Source of the DNA: Bacillus sp. Marseille-Q3570
Lineage (GTDB): Bacteria; Bacillota; Bacilli; Bacillales; Fictibacillaceae
DNA: 50,130 nucleotides
Direction: 5' to 3'
Assembly: GCF_946151055.1 (NCBI RefSeq)
Contig: NZ_CAMGYZ010000024.1
Span: forward strand, 1-50,130
A model generated the notes under the pieces. It saw only the letters and a list, made by a program, of their open reading frames with translations, was not told the origin of the DNA and did no database searches. Positions 23,449-34,429 of the stretch are shown here, in pieces (position 1 is the stretch's first letter; each line of letters begins with the position of its first letter). The position numbers and the translations under genes are program-made.

Positions 23449-26400
23449 TTATATACTTTCATTTGATGCCATTAGTTCGGCTTGTTTTACGACTGTTTCA
23501 ACTGCCATCTTTTGAAGATCTGGTGGATACCCGTACTTTTTAAGTAGTCTCCTGACGGTAATGCGCATTTTAGCACGAGCAGATTCTCGTAAGTTCCAAT
23601 CAATACTCATATTAGCCTTGATTGCCTTTGATAGTTCATGAGCTATAGCTTTAAGTACTTCATCCCCCATGACCTCTTCTGCTGTTTCATGCGAAGCAAG
23701 AGCATCATAAAACGCAACTTCTTCTCGAATCAAGCCCGTTTCTTCTCCTCGCTTGTACGATTCGTTCATTTCCTTAGCAAGCTCGATAAGTTCTTCAATA
23801 ACCTTAGATGTCTCTATCGCCCGCTTGTTGTATTTATTTATTGCATTGGACAATAAATCAGAAAACTTCCGAGCTTGAACAAGGTTTGTGCGCTGCACAT
23901 TTTTCACTTTTCCTTGAAGTAACCGATTAAGTAATTCTACCGCTAGGTTTTTCTGTGGCAATGCTTTCACATCTGCTAAAAACTGATCAGATAAAATTGA
24001 AATATCAGGGTTCTCAAGCCCTAACGAACTATAAATATCAACTACCTCATCGGATATAACAGACTTTGATATCAACTGATTAATTTGCGAATCAAGTTGT
24101 GACCCAGTCTTCTTTTTCTTTTCTTCTGGTAATAGTTTTACGATTCCGGACTTAACCGCTTTAAAGAAGCCGATTTCCGCATTCAACTCTTGAGCTTCTG
24201 GTTCAGTGGAACAAAGAGCAAACGCTTTGGATATTTCAGTCACAAGTCGTAAAAAATTTTTCTTTTCCTCTTCACCTAAACCAATTACAAAGTCTACTGT
24301 TTCAATGATAGCTTTCATCCGCTCGGTTGGTCTATCAGAATTGAAGTGACTATAATCATGTCGATACAGCATTGACTGAATGAGTTCATACTTTTCATAT
24401 ACTAGGTCTAGTGCAACTGAGGTATCTACCCCTGCCTGATCACGATCACTTTCGGTATATTGTTTCAAAGCTTCTTTTAAACTATCAGCAATACCAATAT
24501 AGTCTACGATTAGCCCACCTGGTTTATCACGAAAGACACGGTTTACCCGTGCGATTGCCTGCATCAGATTATGACCTTTCATTGGCTTGTCGATATACAT
24601 GGTATGCATTGAAGGAACATCAAATCCAGTCAACCACATATCCCTAACAATAACCAATTTCAATTCGTCATTGGTATCTTTCATTCGTTTCGCTAGATAT
24701 TCTCGACGTCGTTTATTCCCAATGTATCCTTGCCATTCTTCCGGATCACTCGAGGACCCCGTCATTACAATCTTGATAACACCTTTATCATCGTCATCAG
24801 AATGCCATTCAGGTCGTAAAGCAATAATCTCCTTGTATAGATCAATTGCAATACGACGGGACATGACTACAAGCATACCCTTTCCGTACATCGCCTCTTG
24901 TCTTTTTTCAAAATGATTTACGACGTCTTTAGCAACTCGTTTAAGTCGTTCATTCGCTCCTGCTAATGCTTCTAACCTGGACCACTTTGTTTTTAACTTC
25001 TCTCGCTCATCAGTCTCCTGGTACTCTGTTATTTCATCATATTCACTGTCAATTTGAAGACCTTCTGGAAGATCAAGTTTCACTATTCGACTTTCATAAA
25101 AGATCTTTACAGTTGCTCCATCTTCTACTGCTTGAGTCATGTCATATATATCTATGTAGTTACCAAAAACAGCAGGTGTGTTCTTATCGGTTGCTTCAAC
25201 TGGGGTACCTGTAAATCCAACATAAGATGCATTAGGTAATGCATCACGTAAATGTTTTGCAAAACCATATTTTACATTGGCTTCAGATGTCTCTACAGAA
25301 GAACGTTTCATTTGAGCTTGAAATCCATATTGTGAACGGTGTGCTTCATCCGCCATTACAATTACATTCCGACGGTCAGTTAATGCGCCCATTTGTTCAT
25401 TACCTTCTTCTGGCGCAAACTTCTGCATTGTAGTAAATATAATACCTCCCGATTCAACAGATAAAAGCTCTTTCAAGTCGCTCCGCTTTTCCGCTTGTTT
25501 CGGTGATTGTCTAAGCAAATCACTAGATTGACTAAAGGTTGCATATAACTGATCATCCAAGTCGTTACGATCTGTTAGTACAACAACTGTCGGGTTATTC
25601 ATTTCTAATACAAGTTTTCCTGTATAAAAAACCATTGAAAGACTTTTACCTGATCCTTGAGTATGCCAAATAACACCGATTTTACGGTCCCCGGTTTCAC
25701 TTGCTGCACGCTTTGCTTCATCAATTGCTTTATTAACTGCGTGATATTGATGGTAAGCTGCTAAAATTTTTATTGTCGTTTCTCCATCAGTTTGAAATAA
25801 AATGAAATGACGTATTAAATTGAGTAAAATATTGGGATGACACATTCCTTTTATGAGGACTTCTAGTTGCGGGATAGTTGGAGAGGCTGTCGATTTACCG
25901 TCTATTGTACGCCACATCATAAAACGCTCTTCGTTTGATGTAAGTGTGCCTGCTCGTGCATTTATGCCATCACTAGTTACCATGAAAGCATTGAAATGAA
26001 AAAGAGAAGGTATAGCTTTCTTATAAGTTTGAAGTTGATTGTACCCTTGTGATATTCCAACCTTTTCATCTGTAGAGCTTTTCAATTCAAATACCACAAG
26101 TGGAAGACCATTTACAAAAAGAATAACATCAGGTCGTTTATTTGATGATCCTTCTACTACAGTAAATTGATTAACTGCGAGAAAATCATTATTCTCTGGA
26201 TGTTTAAAATCAAATAACCACAACTTTTTAGTTGTATTGCGTCCATCCTCTTCTCTAACTTCAATGTCAACACCATCTGTAATTAGCTTATGAAAAGTTC
26301 GATTATTGATTAAAAGGTTAGGATGCTGTGGTATTGTGATTTTCTGTATTGCTTTTTCTATTTCTTTGGAATTAATGTTTTTGTTGATACTATAAAGGGC

Positions 26401-26559
26401 GTCAATTAAACGCCCCATTAAAAAAACAGTTGAATAATCCTTTCTCTCAGGTGAAGCACCTTCATGTGAAATGTCAGTGCCATTTGCTATTTCATATCCC
26501 AGCTCTTTAAGCCAATCAAGAGTAGCATGTTCTAATTCATCTTCATTAAAGCTGTACAT
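23449..26559 (-). CDS. hsdR: Type I restriction enzyme, R subunit
   Basis: A 1036-residue motor and nuclease subunit. The N-terminal nuclease has [19 protein letters not shown] (residues 142-160, PD-ExK core with E158 and K160). The helicase has Walker A HTQGSGKS (299-306), DEAH box [11 protein letters not shown] (404-407), GFTGTPVE, and the [20 protein letters not shown] motif VI region. A helical C-terminus docks on HsdM. ATG at 26559, 7 bases after GAGGAG, overlaps hsdS by 14 bp. No break seen, so it is probably active: ATP-driven translocation and cutting of unmodified DNA. Confidence 0.95.
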   Translation of the reverse strand: MYSFNEDELEHATLDWLKELGYEIANGTDISHEGASPERKDYSTVFLMGRLIDALYSINKNINSKEIEKAIQKITIPQHPNLLINNRTFHKLITDGVDIEVREEDGRNTTKKLWLFDFKHPENNDFLAVNQFTVVEGSSNKRPDVILFVNGLPLVVFELKSSTDEKVGISQGYNQLQTYKKAIPSLFHFNAFMVTSDGINARAGTLTSNEERFMMWRTIDGKSTASPTIPQLEVLIKGMCHPNILLNLIRHFILFQTDGETTIKILAAYHQYHAVNKAIDEAKRAASETGDRKIGVIWHTQGSGKSLSMVFYTGKLVLEMNNPTVVVLTDRNDLDDQLYATFSQSSDLLRQSPKQAEKRSDLKELLSVESGGIIFTTMQKFAPEEGNEQMGALTDRRNVIVMADEAHRSQYGFQAQMKRSSVETSEANVKYGFAKHLRDALPNASYVGFTGTPVEATDKNTPAVFGNYIDIYDMTQAVEDGATVKIFYESRIVKLDLPEGLQIDSEYDEITEYQETDEREKLKTKWSRLEALAGANERLKRVAKDVVNHFEKRQEAMYGKGMLVVMSRRIAIDLYKEIIALRPEWHSDDDDKGVIKIVMTGSSSDPEEWQGYIGNKRRREYLAKRMKDTNDELKLVIVRDMWLTGFDVPSMHTMYIDKPMKGHNLMQAIARVNRVFRDKPGGLIVDYIGIADSLKEALKQYTESDRDQAGVDTSVALDLVYEKYELIQSMLYRHDYSHFNSDRPTERMKAIIETVDFVIGLGEEEKKNFLRLVTEISKAFALCSTEPEAQELNAEIGFFKAVKSGIVKLLPEEKKKKTGSQLDSQINQLISKSVISDEVVDIYSSLGLENPDISILSDQFLADVKALPQKNLAVELLNRLLQGKVKNVQRTNLVQARKFSDLLSNAINKYNKRAIETSKVIEELIELAKEMNESYKRGEETGLIREEVAFYDALASHETAEEVMGDEVLKAIAHELSKAIKANMSIDWNLRESARAKMRITVRRLLKKYGYPPDLQKMAVETVVKQAELMASNESI

Positions 26560-27856
26560 GTTGCAACTCCTCACTTTCATCGGGGATTGTTACTTCTCCA
26601 GAAAAAAGCTGTGGAAGGAGAGTGTCTCGTAAATTTATTAATTTGTTATTTTCTAATTGTAATGTAGCAATTTCTTCAAATATAGGCTTAACGATTTTTT
26701 CGAATTTTTCTATTACTTTTTTAGGTGCGTCCGCAATTTTGAAAGTATTGAAATCTCGTTTTGTAATGGCATTGAAGACGGCTCCATTTGAACTATGTAC
26801 TATTTGACGAACTAAATTTTTCATAACTAGAAATAAGTAATACTGATATTTTTCATTATGAATTAATGCATAACAAGATTGATTCATTGCCATGTCGCTT
26901 GCTGCCAAATTTAGCTTTCCAACTGTACCTCTAGCTGTTATAAAAATAGTGTTTTTATGGTATAGTTTGCTGTTACACTTGTTTAAACCGCTTTCCGTAA
27001 TCATTTTTTCAGTAACATTCACATAATAATTACTACTCGAATCTTTAGGTGTATAAAATGGTATATTCCCATCCCAATATTCACTTATTCTGGTTTTTGG
27101 AGTTCCTCCACTTAAAATAGAAGCTATATTTGAAACAGGTACTACTTCCCATGTTGCAGGAATTAAACCTAATTCACTATTTCTAAGATTGCCTCCACTT
27201 GAATTATAGGGTTCTCCATTCTGATTTGGGAATTCATATTCAATAAACCAACGCTTGAAAAGAATTTGAACAAGTTTTTCCAGATTAGGTATGATTAAAT
27301 TATTATTATTAATTTTCTCTTCAAGTTTTTTAAGAATATTTACAATACCAACCTGAACTTCTAAAGGTGGTAAGGGCACCTCTATTTTTTTTAATGAACT
27401 AGTAGGTCTCGCAATTGCAGGGACACCTGTTTGTGACTTATTTAATAATAATCTATGTTGTCCTAATTTGGATTTAAAGAAATAGTACAAAAACAACGGA
27501 AGCACTTTTTGGGGGTTCACACTAAGTTTCATTTGACTTTGAGAAACAATATATATAGGGAATTTTGAATTTTCATGTATATATCCAACTTGTCCCAAAG
27601 TTCCTCGATGTGTAAAAACTAAATCCCCTCTTTCTACAGCACTACTCTTTAGTTCTTCTGCTTTATCCTTGGTTAAGTAACTAAACTCTTCTTCATTAAG
27701 CCATCCTTTTGTTAAATTCTGTCCTTTAATTATAGGAATACCACTTGCAACAAAATTTTCAGTCTTTATTCGTGAACCAAATGGACCCATTGCAATTGCA
27801 TTTTTTTTATCTGCTAGAAGTTCTTCTATTTTTACTTCGGGCCAATTAGATTTCAT
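26546..27856 (-). CDS. hsdS: Type I restriction enzyme, specificity subunit
   Basis: A 436-residue protein with two target recognition domains. TRD1 starts [20 protein letters not shown] with GPFGSRI; the first conserved spacer ([20 protein letters not shown]) follows. TRD2 starts [20 protein letters not shown] and SGGTPKT, then a second C-terminal spacer helix. It recognises a bipartite DNA site that cannot be read from sequence. ATG at 27856 follows GGGGGAG and overlaps hsdM by 11 bp. Confidence 0.93.
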   Translation of the reverse strand: MKSNWPEVKIEELLADKKNAIAMGPFGSRIKTENFVASGIPIIKGQNLTKGWLNEEEFSYLTKDKAEELKSSAVERGDLVFTHRGTLGQVGYIHENSKFPIYIVSQSQMKLSVNPQKVLPLFLYYFFKSKLGQHRLLLNKSQTGVPAIARPTSSLKKIEVPLPPLEVQVGIVNILKKLEEKINNNNLIIPNLEKLVQILFKRWFIEYEFPNQNGEPYNSSGGNLRNSELGLIPATWEVVPVSNIASILSGGTPKTRISEYWDGNIPFYTPKDSSSNYYVNVTEKMITESGLNKCNSKLYHKNTIFITARGTVGKLNLAASDMAMNQSCYALIHNEKYQYYLFLVMKNLVRQIVHSSNGAVFNAITKRDFNTFKIADAPKKVIEKFEKIVKPIFEEIATLQLENNKLINLRDTLLPQLFSGEVTIPDESEELQHVQL

Positions 27857-29366
27857 ATCCAATCTCCCCCAGTTTACGACGAATTTCTTCCTGTAGTACT
27901 TTTGAATTTGAAAATTGTTCAGATAGTTCAGAGGTTAATTTTAACATCTTTTCTTCAAATGGTTCTTGATCTTCCTGTATATCTTCTAATCCAACATAGC
28001 GTCCTGGTGTCAAAATATATTCATTATCTTTAACTTCTTTTAATGAGGCTGCTTTACAGAAGCCATTTTCATCTTTATATTTTAGTTCATTTATTCCACG
28101 CCATGCATGATATATATTAGTTATCTTTTTTATATCCTCAGCTGTAAATTCTTTATGAGTACGATCAGCCATATAACCTAACTTACGACCATCAATAAAT
28201 AAAATTTCTTCTTTACGGTCACGCTGTCTACTTGCGGCTTTATTTTTAGTAATGAACCATAAACTTACTGGAATTTGAGTTGAATAGAAAAGTTGACCTG
28301 GTAAAGTAACTATACATTCCACTAAATCATTTTCAATCAAATTACGCCTAATCTCTAATTCGGTAGATGTACTAGTAGACATTGAACCATTTGCCAGAAC
28401 AAATCCAGCAGTTCCAGACGGAGCAAGTTTAGATACCATGTGTTGTATCCAGGCATAGTTTGCATTCCCCACAGGTGGTACTCCATAATGCCAACGTACA
28501 TCATCACGCAACTTCTCTCCACCCCAATCGCTCACATTGAATGGTGGATTTGCAAGAATATAATCAGCTTTTAGATTTTTGTGCAAATCACTATGGAAAG
28601 TATCTGCATTATGGTCTCCAATGTTCCCATCAATTCCGCGTATTGCAAGATTCATTTTACATAACCGCCAAGTAGTGGGGTTTGACTCCTGTCCATACAC
28701 TGCTATATCCCCAAGTCGTCCTTGATGTTCCTCAACAAACCTTTCACTTTGTACGAACATACCACCAGATCCACAACAAGGGTCATATACACGGCCTTTA
28801 TATGGTTCAAGCATTTCAACAAGTAGTTTGACAATAGATGTAGGTGTATAGAATTCTCCACCATTTTTCCCTTCAGCACTAGCGAATTTACTCAAAAAGT
28901 ATTCATATACACGCCCTAAAACATCTTTAGCTCTACTTTCTTGATCTCCTACCTTAAAAGAGAACAGATCAATTGTTTCACCTAAACGTGTTTTATCAAG
29001 TGCTGGTCGTGCGAAGTCCTTTGGAAGGACACCTCGAAGGGAATCATTTTCTTTTTCAATTGAAATCATTGCCTGGTCGATTATCTGACCAATTTCAGGA
29101 ATTTTTGCATTTTCTTTTATGTAAGACCATCGAGCTTCTTTTGGTACCCAGAATATGTTTTCAGCTAAATATTCATCTTGATCTTCAGGATCTGCATATT
29201 CATCTTTAGATAGCTCTACAAACTTTTCTTCAAACGCATCAGAAACATATTTTAAAAACAGTAATCCTAATACAACGTTTTTATATTCAGAAGCATCCAT
29301 GCTTCCCCTTAACTTATCCGCCATCAACCAAAGCTTTTCCTCGAAACCAATATTTGCAGTACTCAT
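27846..29366 (-). CDS. hsdM: Type I restriction enzyme, methyltransferase subunit
   Basis: A 506-residue adenine-N6 methyltransferase. The N-terminal HsdM domain ([20 protein letters not shown]) is followed by the SAM site DPCCGSGGM (195-203) and catalytic NPPF (273-276). AAGGGGAAG lies before the ATG. Order hsdM-hsdS-hsdR with short overlaps indicates one operon, transcribed leftward from the right end of the island. It protects the host DNA and, with HsdS, directs restriction. Confidence 0.95.
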   Translation of the reverse strand: MSTANIGFEEKLWLMADKLRGSMDASEYKNVVLGLLFLKYVSDAFEEKFVELSKDEYADPEDQDEYLAENIFWVPKEARWSYIKENAKIPEIGQIIDQAMISIEKENDSLRGVLPKDFARPALDKTRLGETIDLFSFKVGDQESRAKDVLGRVYEYFLSKFASAEGKNGGEFYTPTSIVKLLVEMLEPYKGRVYDPCCGSGGMFVQSERFVEEHQGRLGDIAVYGQESNPTTWRLCKMNLAIRGIDGNIGDHNADTFHSDLHKNLKADYILANPPFNVSDWGGEKLRDDVRWHYGVPPVGNANYAWIQHMVSKLAPSGTAGFVLANGSMSTSTSTELEIRRNLIENDLVECIVTLPGQLFYSTQIPVSLWFITKNKAASRQRDRKEEILFIDGRKLGYMADRTHKEFTAEDIKKITNIYHAWRGINELKYKDENGFCKAASLKEVKDNEYILTPGRYVGLEDIQEDQEPFEEKMLKLTSELSEQFSNSKVLQEEIRRKLGEIGYEI

Positions 29367-29436
29367 CCTATCTTCCCCTTATTATTTGTGTATTGTCTAA
29401 ACCAAGTTTAACAAAAATTGTATTATAAATGGATAA

Positions 29437-29467
29437 TAAAAAAGGAATTAATCCTGAAATTAATTCC
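29437..29467 (-). terminator. Terminator for tRNA-Arg inside the island end
   Basis: Minus strand hairpin GGAATTAAT / ATTAATTCC followed by TTTTTTATT. It lies between tRNA-Arg and hsdM and would stop the tRNA transcript, replacing the displaced terminator at 15582-15622. Confidence 0.7.
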
Positions 29468-29492
29468 ATAAAAATCATATATTTTGTATTCC

Positions 29493-29510
29493 GTCCCCAA
29501 AATGTCCCCA
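29493..29510 (+). promoter_or_regulatory. Possible integrase arm-type sites, right end
   Basis: Two GTCCCCA heptamers 11 bp apart (29493-29499, 29504-29510), 70 bp from the right att core; counterpart of the pair at 15803-15820 in the same orientation. Confidence 0.5.
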
Positions 29511-29579
29511 ATTAACCTGTTTCACTTGTATAGATATTACAGAGTAATACAGATAAACCCTTATGTATCAATGTATGTA

Positions 29580-29655
29580 TGGCGGCCCCGGCAGGGATCG
29601 AACCTGCGACGCACGGTTTAGGAAACCGACGCTCTATCCACTGAGCTACGGGGCC
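29580..29655 (-). tRNA. tRNA-Arg(CCT), island integration site
   Basis: A complete 76-nt tRNA with encoded CCA. Acceptor GGCCCCG/CGGGGCC, D-arm GCTC..GAGC, anticodon loop TTCCTAA (CCT, reads AGG), T-arm GCAGG TTCGATC CCTGC. Positions 29580-29627 are the right att core. The T-loop base differs from the displaced copy at 15651-15698, so the 3' half now present probably came with the element. Confidence 0.96.
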
Positions 29656-29688
29656 AAAAGCTTTGTCTTAGTAAGATAGCTGAAATAT

Positions 29689-29717
29689 AGTATACAAGGT
29701 TTATCCCTGATATACAA
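29689..29717 (-). promoter_or_regulatory. Promoter of tRNA-Arg
   Basis: Minus strand -35 TTGTAT (29717-29712), 17-bp spacer, -10 TATACT (29694-29689), 34 bp upstream of the tRNA. Confidence 0.75.
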
Positions 29718-30182
29718 GTTCTCGTCCCAAGATTTCTATCCTGAATTTAGCTGTTGAGCACCAGCGTTTACAATCACTTTATTCGTTTTTGCTTTGATTA
29801 AGGTTGATGGAAGGGAGCGAATATCAAAGAAATCAACAATCACTTATATTTATTTTGATCATTTTCTCTGTTCACTTATGAAAAAGGCAATGTGGACATA
29901 TAAATGATTACATACCTGCTCTGCACCTTTTTCATCGGTCCCTGCCAATTGTTAAAATCTTACACATAAATGTTTGTTGGAATCTATACCGAAAAGTGAT
30001 TTGCCTCATATTATATAAAGAAAGCTGGTATCGCATAAGACCAAGTTTTGGTGATTTAACCTGATAAACGCTCGTGCTATTCATTTCCATGAGTTTTACC
30101 GATAGAAAAGGTAAAGATAGGTATAAAATCGAATATGTAATTATGTTGCGTATACTAGTCATTCTCGAGAGGGGTTGGATCC
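29718..30182. other. Intergenic stretch without recognised content
   Basis: About 465 bp between the tRNA-Arg promoter and the PhoH gene. It is AT-rich, with no open frame with a ribosome site, no clear hairpin with T tract and no similarity to the other repeats. It probably holds the promoter of the PhoH gene (a TATACT lies near 30152), but I could not pair it with a good -35. Confidence 0.5.
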
Positions 30183-31577
30183 TTGAACAAGATCTATATC
30201 TTGGACACGAATGTTATTTTACATGACCCTGCTTCCATCTTTAAGTATGCAGGAAATGATGTTGTCATCCCAGCTGTAGTCGTTGAAGAAATCGATTCAA
30301 AAAAACGGCTGCAAGATGAGGTGGGCCGAAATGCTCGGGAATTCGGCCGGCAGTATAAGACGTTACGTGAAAAATACAAAGACCGTTTACATGAGCCGTT
30401 TCCGCTTGACCATGGCGGGACTCTCGTCATTGAATTGAATCATCGCTCTTTTGAAAACATCAAGAGCATCTTCAATGAGGATTCGAATGATAATCGAATT
30501 CTTGCTGTTGCAGTGAATATTGCTCTCGAGCAACCACAGCGTGATATCGTTCTGGTTTCTAATGACATTTTATTGATTGCAAAAGCCGATGCCTTAAAGA
30601 AGTCACACAATACGCCAAATTTCATGGCGCAATTATACGAAAACGACCGTCTCGTTGAAAGCTCCCTCACGATTCATAAAGGCTACCACGAACTTCAGGT
30701 TCCACCTGAATTCATCAATGCGTTCCATGCGAATCATGAACTTCCTCTTGAACAGTTATCCGAATATCTTCAAACTGAAGTGAATCCACAAGATTTCTTA
30801 TTGATGAAAAGTAATGCAGGGACCAACCAATCTGCAGTAGGACGGGTCCTTAGAAAAAGGAACAAGCTTATATGCTGCCCATTCTATTTTACCGATGATG
30901 AATCCTTCATCTGGGGTTTGCGGCCAAAAAATGTGGAGCAACGGATGTTTTTAGAATTACTGCTAGATCCGAAGGTAGAAATGGTCTGTGCAATCGGTAA
31001 AGCAGGAACGGGTAAAACATTACTTGCTCTGGCGGCCGCTCTGCATGAAACACAGGATATGAAACATTATTCCAGAATTACAGTAGCACGCCCAATCGTT
31101 CCAATGGGAAAAGATATCGGGTATCTTCCAGGGGAAAAAGATGAAAAGCTACGTCCCTGGATGCAGCCGATCTTCGATAACCTGGAGCAGCTCTTCAATA
31201 TCGACCCGGATTCGAATAAGAAAAATGATAAAAATGGCATACCGAAAATCGAAAAAGAAATTGAACAACTTAACATGGAAGTCGAAGCCCTGACATATAT
31301 CAGGGGCCGAAGCATCCCGAACCAATTTATCATCATTGACGAGGCACAGAACCTAACGAAGCATGAAGTGAAGACGATCGTCAGCCGGGTCGGTAAAGGA
31401 ACCAAAATCGTCCTTGTCGGCGATCCTGATCAAATCGATCATCCTTACCTTGATTCTGTAAACAATGGATTGACGTATACGATTGAACGGCTGAAACGTG
31501 AAGATGAAATTGGTATTATCCGACTTTCACGTACAGAACGCTCGAATCTGGCTGAAAAAGCAGCTCGCTATTTATAA
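30183..31577 (+). CDS. ylaK: PhoH-like ATPase with PIN domain (YlaK)
   Basis: A 464-residue two-domain protein. The N-terminal PIN nuclease domain (YILDTNVILHDP, EEID, NDNRILAVAV, VLVSNDILL) is fused to a PhoH ATPase (Walker A GKAGTGKT, ITVARPIVPMGKDIGYLPGE, Walker B FIIIDEAQNLT, LVGDPDQID). Such proteins are thought to unwind and cut RNA. TTG start 8 bases after GAGGGG. It is called ylaK from the B. subtilis relative of the same architecture. Monocistronic. In B. subtilis ylaK is not at this place. Confidence 0.9.
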   Translation: MNKIYILDTNVILHDPASIFKYAGNDVVIPAVVVEEIDSKKRLQDEVGRNAREFGRQYKTLREKYKDRLHEPFPLDHGGTLVIELNHRSFENIKSIFNEDSNDNRILAVAVNIALEQPQRDIVLVSNDILLIAKADALKKSHNTPNFMAQLYENDRLVESSLTIHKGYHELQVPPEFINAFHANHELPLEQLSEYLQTEVNPQDFLLMKSNAGTNQSAVGRVLRKRNKLICCPFYFTDDESFIWGLRPKNVEQRMFLELLLDPKVEMVCAIGKAGTGKTLLALAAALHETQDMKHYSRITVARPIVPMGKDIGYLPGEKDEKLRPWMQPIFDNLEQLFNIDPDSNKKNDKNGIPKIEKEIEQLNMEVEALTYIRGRSIPNQFIIIDEAQNLTKHEVKTIVSRVGKGTKIVLVGDPDQIDHPYLDSVNNGLTYTIERLKREDEIGIIRLSRTERSNLAEKAARYL

Positions 31578-31594
31578 TCTCGCATGACTCAGGA

Positions 31595-31683
31595 AGTGTC
31601 TGATATGCCATCTATTGAAGGGGAAAATAACATTTGACCCGACAAAACCTGACATTCTCTCAGAAGGAATCAGACGCTTTTTA
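31595..31683 (+). terminator. Long-loop hairpin after ylaK
   Basis: Arms AGTGTCTGAT and ATCAGACGCT (one G-U pair) 64 nt apart, followed by TTTTT. The large loop makes it a weak terminator candidate. Confidence 0.35.
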
Positions 31684-31730
31684 TGAGTCTATTTTTTTCG
31701 TTTACGACCTGTCGATATATGACGGTATGT

Positions 31731-31738
31731 GCTACAAT
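31731..31738 (+). promoter_or_regulatory. Extended -10 promoter of dgk-dck
   Basis: GCTACAAT within TGTGCTACAAT: an extended -10 (TG-n-TACAAT) 35 bp before the dgk ATG. The -35 region is poor. Confidence 0.4.
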
Positions 31739-31773
31739 TGTATTTGTCTATTTCGTACATAGGAGGCACTTTT

Positions 31774-32415
31774 ATGGATAAAACTCCCTTCATCGCAGTA
31801 GAAGGTCCTATCGGTGTCGGTAAAACATCTTTAGCCAAAGCGATCAGTGAGGAATTTAATTATCATCTTCTTAAAGAAATCGTTGAAGAGAATCCATTTC
31901 TCGGTAAGTTTTACGATGATATCGAAGAGTGGAGCTTTCAGACAGAAATGTTTTTTCTCTGCAACCGTTTCAAACAACTTGAAGATATTGAAGAGTTGTA
32001 TTTAAAGCATGAAAAACCGGTCGTATCCGATTATCATATTTTTAAAAACCGAATCTTCGCCATGCGTACGTTGAAAGAAGTACACTTCCAGAAATACATG
32101 CAGATTTTCGAAATCATCACGAAGGATATGCCTGCTCCGAATATGGTCATTTATATAAAAGCAAGCCTGGAAACCTTGTTGAAGCGTATTTCACTTAGAG
32201 GGAGAGACATAGAGAAGAACATCAGCCCAGATTATCTGAAACAGCTATCTTCTGATTATGAAATCTTTATGTATCAGTTCCAAAAGCTTCACCCTGAAAT
32301 ACCTGTGGTGACAATCGACGGTGACAAAATCGATTTTGTCCAGAATCAAGACCAGCTTTCAGATATTTTGAAGGTGGTCGAAGAGACTTTTCATAAGAAG
32401 GAAGTGAAGCAATGA
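31774..32415 (+). CDS. dgk: Deoxyguanosine kinase
   Basis: A 213-residue deoxynucleoside kinase for salvage of deoxyguanosine. P-loop EGPIGVGKTSLAKAI, EEWSFQTEMFFLCNRFKQLE, the DYHIFKNRIFA segment (DRS-like motif) and the LID RISLRGRDIEK. Closest in my memory to B. subtilis YaaG/Dgk. ATG at 31774 follows TAGGAGG; earlier in-frame starts lack a site. The stop overlaps dck by 4 bp. Confidence 0.92.
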   Translation: MDKTPFIAVEGPIGVGKTSLAKAISEEFNYHLLKEIVEENPFLGKFYDDIEEWSFQTEMFFLCNRFKQLEDIEELYLKHEKPVVSDYHIFKNRIFAMRTLKEVHFQKYMQIFEIITKDMPAPNMVIYIKASLETLLKRISLRGRDIEKNISPDYLKQLSSDYEIFMYQFQKLHPEIPVVTIDGDKIDFVQNQDQLSDILKVVEETFHKKEVKQ

Positions 32416-33083
32416 ACGCCCTCGAGAAATATAACATCCCAAAAAACGCCGTCATCACTGTAGCCGGTACTGTCGGTGTCGGAAAATCGACGATGACGAA
32501 TACGATTGCTGATAACCTGGGTTTTCAAACATCCATGGAAAAAGTTGATACGAACCCTTATTTGGACAAGTTCTATCAAGACTTCGAACGTTGGAGTTTC
32601 CATTTGCAAATCTATTTTTTGGCAGAAAGGTTCAAAGAACAAAAAAGAATGTTCGAGCAGGGCGGCGGATTTGTCCAGGACCGCTCCATCTATGAAGATA
32701 CAGGGATTTTCGCTAAGATGCACCACGAAAAAGGTACGATGACAAACATCGATTATGAAACATATACCAGCCTTTTCGAAGCAATGGTGATGACGCCTTA
32801 CTTCCCTCATCCTGACGTATTGATCTATATAGAAGGCAGCCTCCAGGATATCATCGATCGGATCAAGCTCCGCGGACGTCCAATGGAACAACAGACACCG
32901 ATCGCCTATTGGGAAGAAATGCATGAGCGCTATGAAAATTGGATCAACAATTTTACAACATGCCCAGTGTTGAAAGTGAACATCAACGACTACGATCTTC
33001 TTAAAGATCCCTCATCTGTCGAACCGATCCTTAAACGTATTGGAGAAACAATCAACCAAAACCGAAATTTGCAGCACATATAA
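32412..33083 (+). CDS. dck: Deoxyadenosine/deoxycytidine kinase
   Basis: A 223-residue paralog of Dgk (YaaF in B. subtilis). P-loop AGTVGVGKSTMTNTI, ERWSFHLQIYFLAERFKEQK, QDRSIYEDTGIFAK with the DRS motif, and RIKLRGRPMEQQ lid. ATGA overlap with dgk gives coupling. Together they phosphorylate purine and pyrimidine deoxynucleosides for salvage. A bidirectional terminator follows. Confidence 0.94.
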   Translation: MNALEKYNIPKNAVITVAGTVGVGKSTMTNTIADNLGFQTSMEKVDTNPYLDKFYQDFERWSFHLQIYFLAERFKEQKRMFEQGGGFVQDRSIYEDTGIFAKMHHEKGTMTNIDYETYTSLFEAMVMTPYFPHPDVLIYIEGSLQDIIDRIKLRGRPMEQQTPIAYWEEMHERYENWINNFTTCPVLKVNINDYDLLKDPSSVEPILKRIGETINQNRNLQHI

Positions 33084-33091
33084 TATAAAGG

Positions 33092-33124
33092 AAAAAGCTG
33101 ATTCCGTTAAGGGATCAGCTTTTC
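33092..33124. terminator. Bidirectional terminator between dck and aroA
   Basis: Hairpin AAAAGCTGATTCC / GGGATCAGCTTTT with T tracts on both strands, between convergent operons. It overlaps the last codons of aroA. Confidence 0.8.
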
Positions 33125-34419
33125 TCTTTGGTTGATTGACTCAGTTGCTCTAATTGCTCAAAAAAGGATGGGTACGAAACATTGACCGCTCCACTGTTTT
33201 CGAGCACGGTTTCTCCGTTTGCAATACAAGATGCAATCGCAAGCATCATACCGATTCGGTGGTCCCCATGACTGTCTACGGTATTACCACTCAATTCTGT
33301 TTTTCCCTGGATGATCATACCATCATCGGTCGCTTCGATCTGTGCACCAAGCTTTTTCAATTCATTGACGACAGTATCGATCCGGTTCGTCTCTTTGACT
33401 TTCAGCTCAGCTGCATCCTTGATTATAGTCGTACCCTCAGCCTGTGTAGCTGCAAGGGCGATGATCGGGATTTCATCGATCAATCGAGGAATCAACTCAC
33501 CACTTATTTCGATTCCATTTAACGAGGAAGACTTGATTTGAATATCCGCGGAAGGCTCGCTCGTTTGTGTATCTTGATTGGTTATGATGATATCGGCACC
33601 CATTTTTTCCAATACATCAAGGACCCCCGTCCTCGTGGGATTGATTCCTACTTTTTCAATCGTGATTTCACTATCCGGAACAATTGCTCCCGCCACGAGA
33701 TAAAAAGCAGCTGAGGAAATGTCTCCGGGCACTTTAATATGTGTCGCTTCGAGAGACTGTTTACCTTTTAAAGAAACCGTCAAATCGTTGACCTCAACCT
33801 CGCAGCCGAATGCTCTAAGCATCCGTTCCGTATGATCCCTGGAATGATGAGGCTCTGTCAATGTTGTCGTCCCATCCGCTTGTAACCCAGCTAATAATAC
33901 AGCAGATTTCACCTGGGCACTGCCTACAGGTGAAACATAGTCGATTGCTTTCAGATGTCCGCCCCGGATACTGATCGGCGTATAGTTCCCATCGTTTCGT
34001 CCATCGATTTTCGTTCCCATCTCTTGTAACGGGTTCGTAACCCTGCTCATCGGCCGCTTTGCAATCGAATCATCTCCGATCACACAAGAATGGAATGGTG
34101 TATTAGCTAGAACTCCTAATAACAGACGACAAGTTGTACCTGAATTTCCGACATCCAATATGTCTTCCGGTTCTTTAAGTCCTTCAATGCCCTTACCATC
34201 AACCTCAACATGCTCCTTCTCCTGGTGGATCTTTACTCCCAATTTACGGAAGCAATCGATGGTGCTCAAACAATCTTCACCAGGTAAAAATCCATCAACA
34301 ACTGTCCTTCCATGGGCAATGGCGCCGAACATGACTGCACGATGTGAAATCGATTTATCTCCTGGTACTCGAATTGATCCTGTCAATCCTGCTCCATTCA
34401 GGCTACTTAACGTTTTCAT
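33115..34419 (-). CDS. aroA: 3-phosphoshikimate 1-carboxyvinyltransferase (EPSP synthase)
   Basis: A 434-residue shikimate-pathway enzyme joining shikimate 3-phosphate and PEP. Motifs: [20 protein letters not shown] at the N-terminus, [28 protein letters not shown], and [11 protein letters not shown] near the end. AGGAGG before the ATG. Fourth gene of aroC-hisC-tyrA-aroA. The gene is called aroE in B. subtilis nomenclature. Class II-like rather than E. coli-like by the N-terminal motifs. Confidence 0.95.
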   Translation of the reverse strand: MKTLSSLNGAGLTGSIRVPGDKSISHRAVMFGAIAHGRTVVDGFLPGEDCLSTIDCFRKLGVKIHQEKEHVEVDGKGIEGLKEPEDILDVGNSGTTCRLLLGVLANTPFHSCVIGDDSIAKRPMSRVTNPLQEMGTKIDGRNDGNYTPISIRGGHLKAIDYVSPVGSAQVKSAVLLAGLQADGTTTLTEPHHSRDHTERMLRAFGCEVEVNDLTVSLKGKQSLEATHIKVPGDISSAAFYLVAGAIVPDSEITIEKVGINPTRTGVLDVLEKMGADIIITNQDTQTSEPSADIQIKSSSLNGIEISGELIPRLIDEIPIIALAATQAEGTTIIKDAAELKVKETNRIDTVVNELKKLGAQIEATDDGMIIQGKTELSGNTVDSHGDHRIGMMLAIASCIANGETVLENSGAVNVSYPSFFEQLEQLSQSTKEKS

Positions 34420-34429
34420 CTGAATCCTC

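Larger units (their letters stand above)
15651..29627. mobile_element. 14-kb integrated island in tRNA-Arg(CCT), satellite-like
   Basis: Bounded by 48-bp direct repeats of the tRNA-Arg 3' half (15651-15698 and 29580-29627, one mismatch). Contents: toxin-antitoxin-like pair, group IIC intron remnant, leftward replication module (HTH, excisionase-like, initiator, loader, DnaB-like), divergent zinc-finger regulator plus tyrosine integrase, and hsdMSR. No structural, packaging-portal or lysis genes are visible. The element rebuilt a working tRNA at its right end. The lower GC content by eye and the Type I system fit horizontal gain. Both int and the helicase have frameshifts, so it may be stuck in place. 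Confidence 0.85.

Noticed and set aside
29932-30162. 76-codon minus-strand frame before ylaK
   Set aside because: No ribosome site, odd composition, and it would point into the tRNA-Arg promoter.
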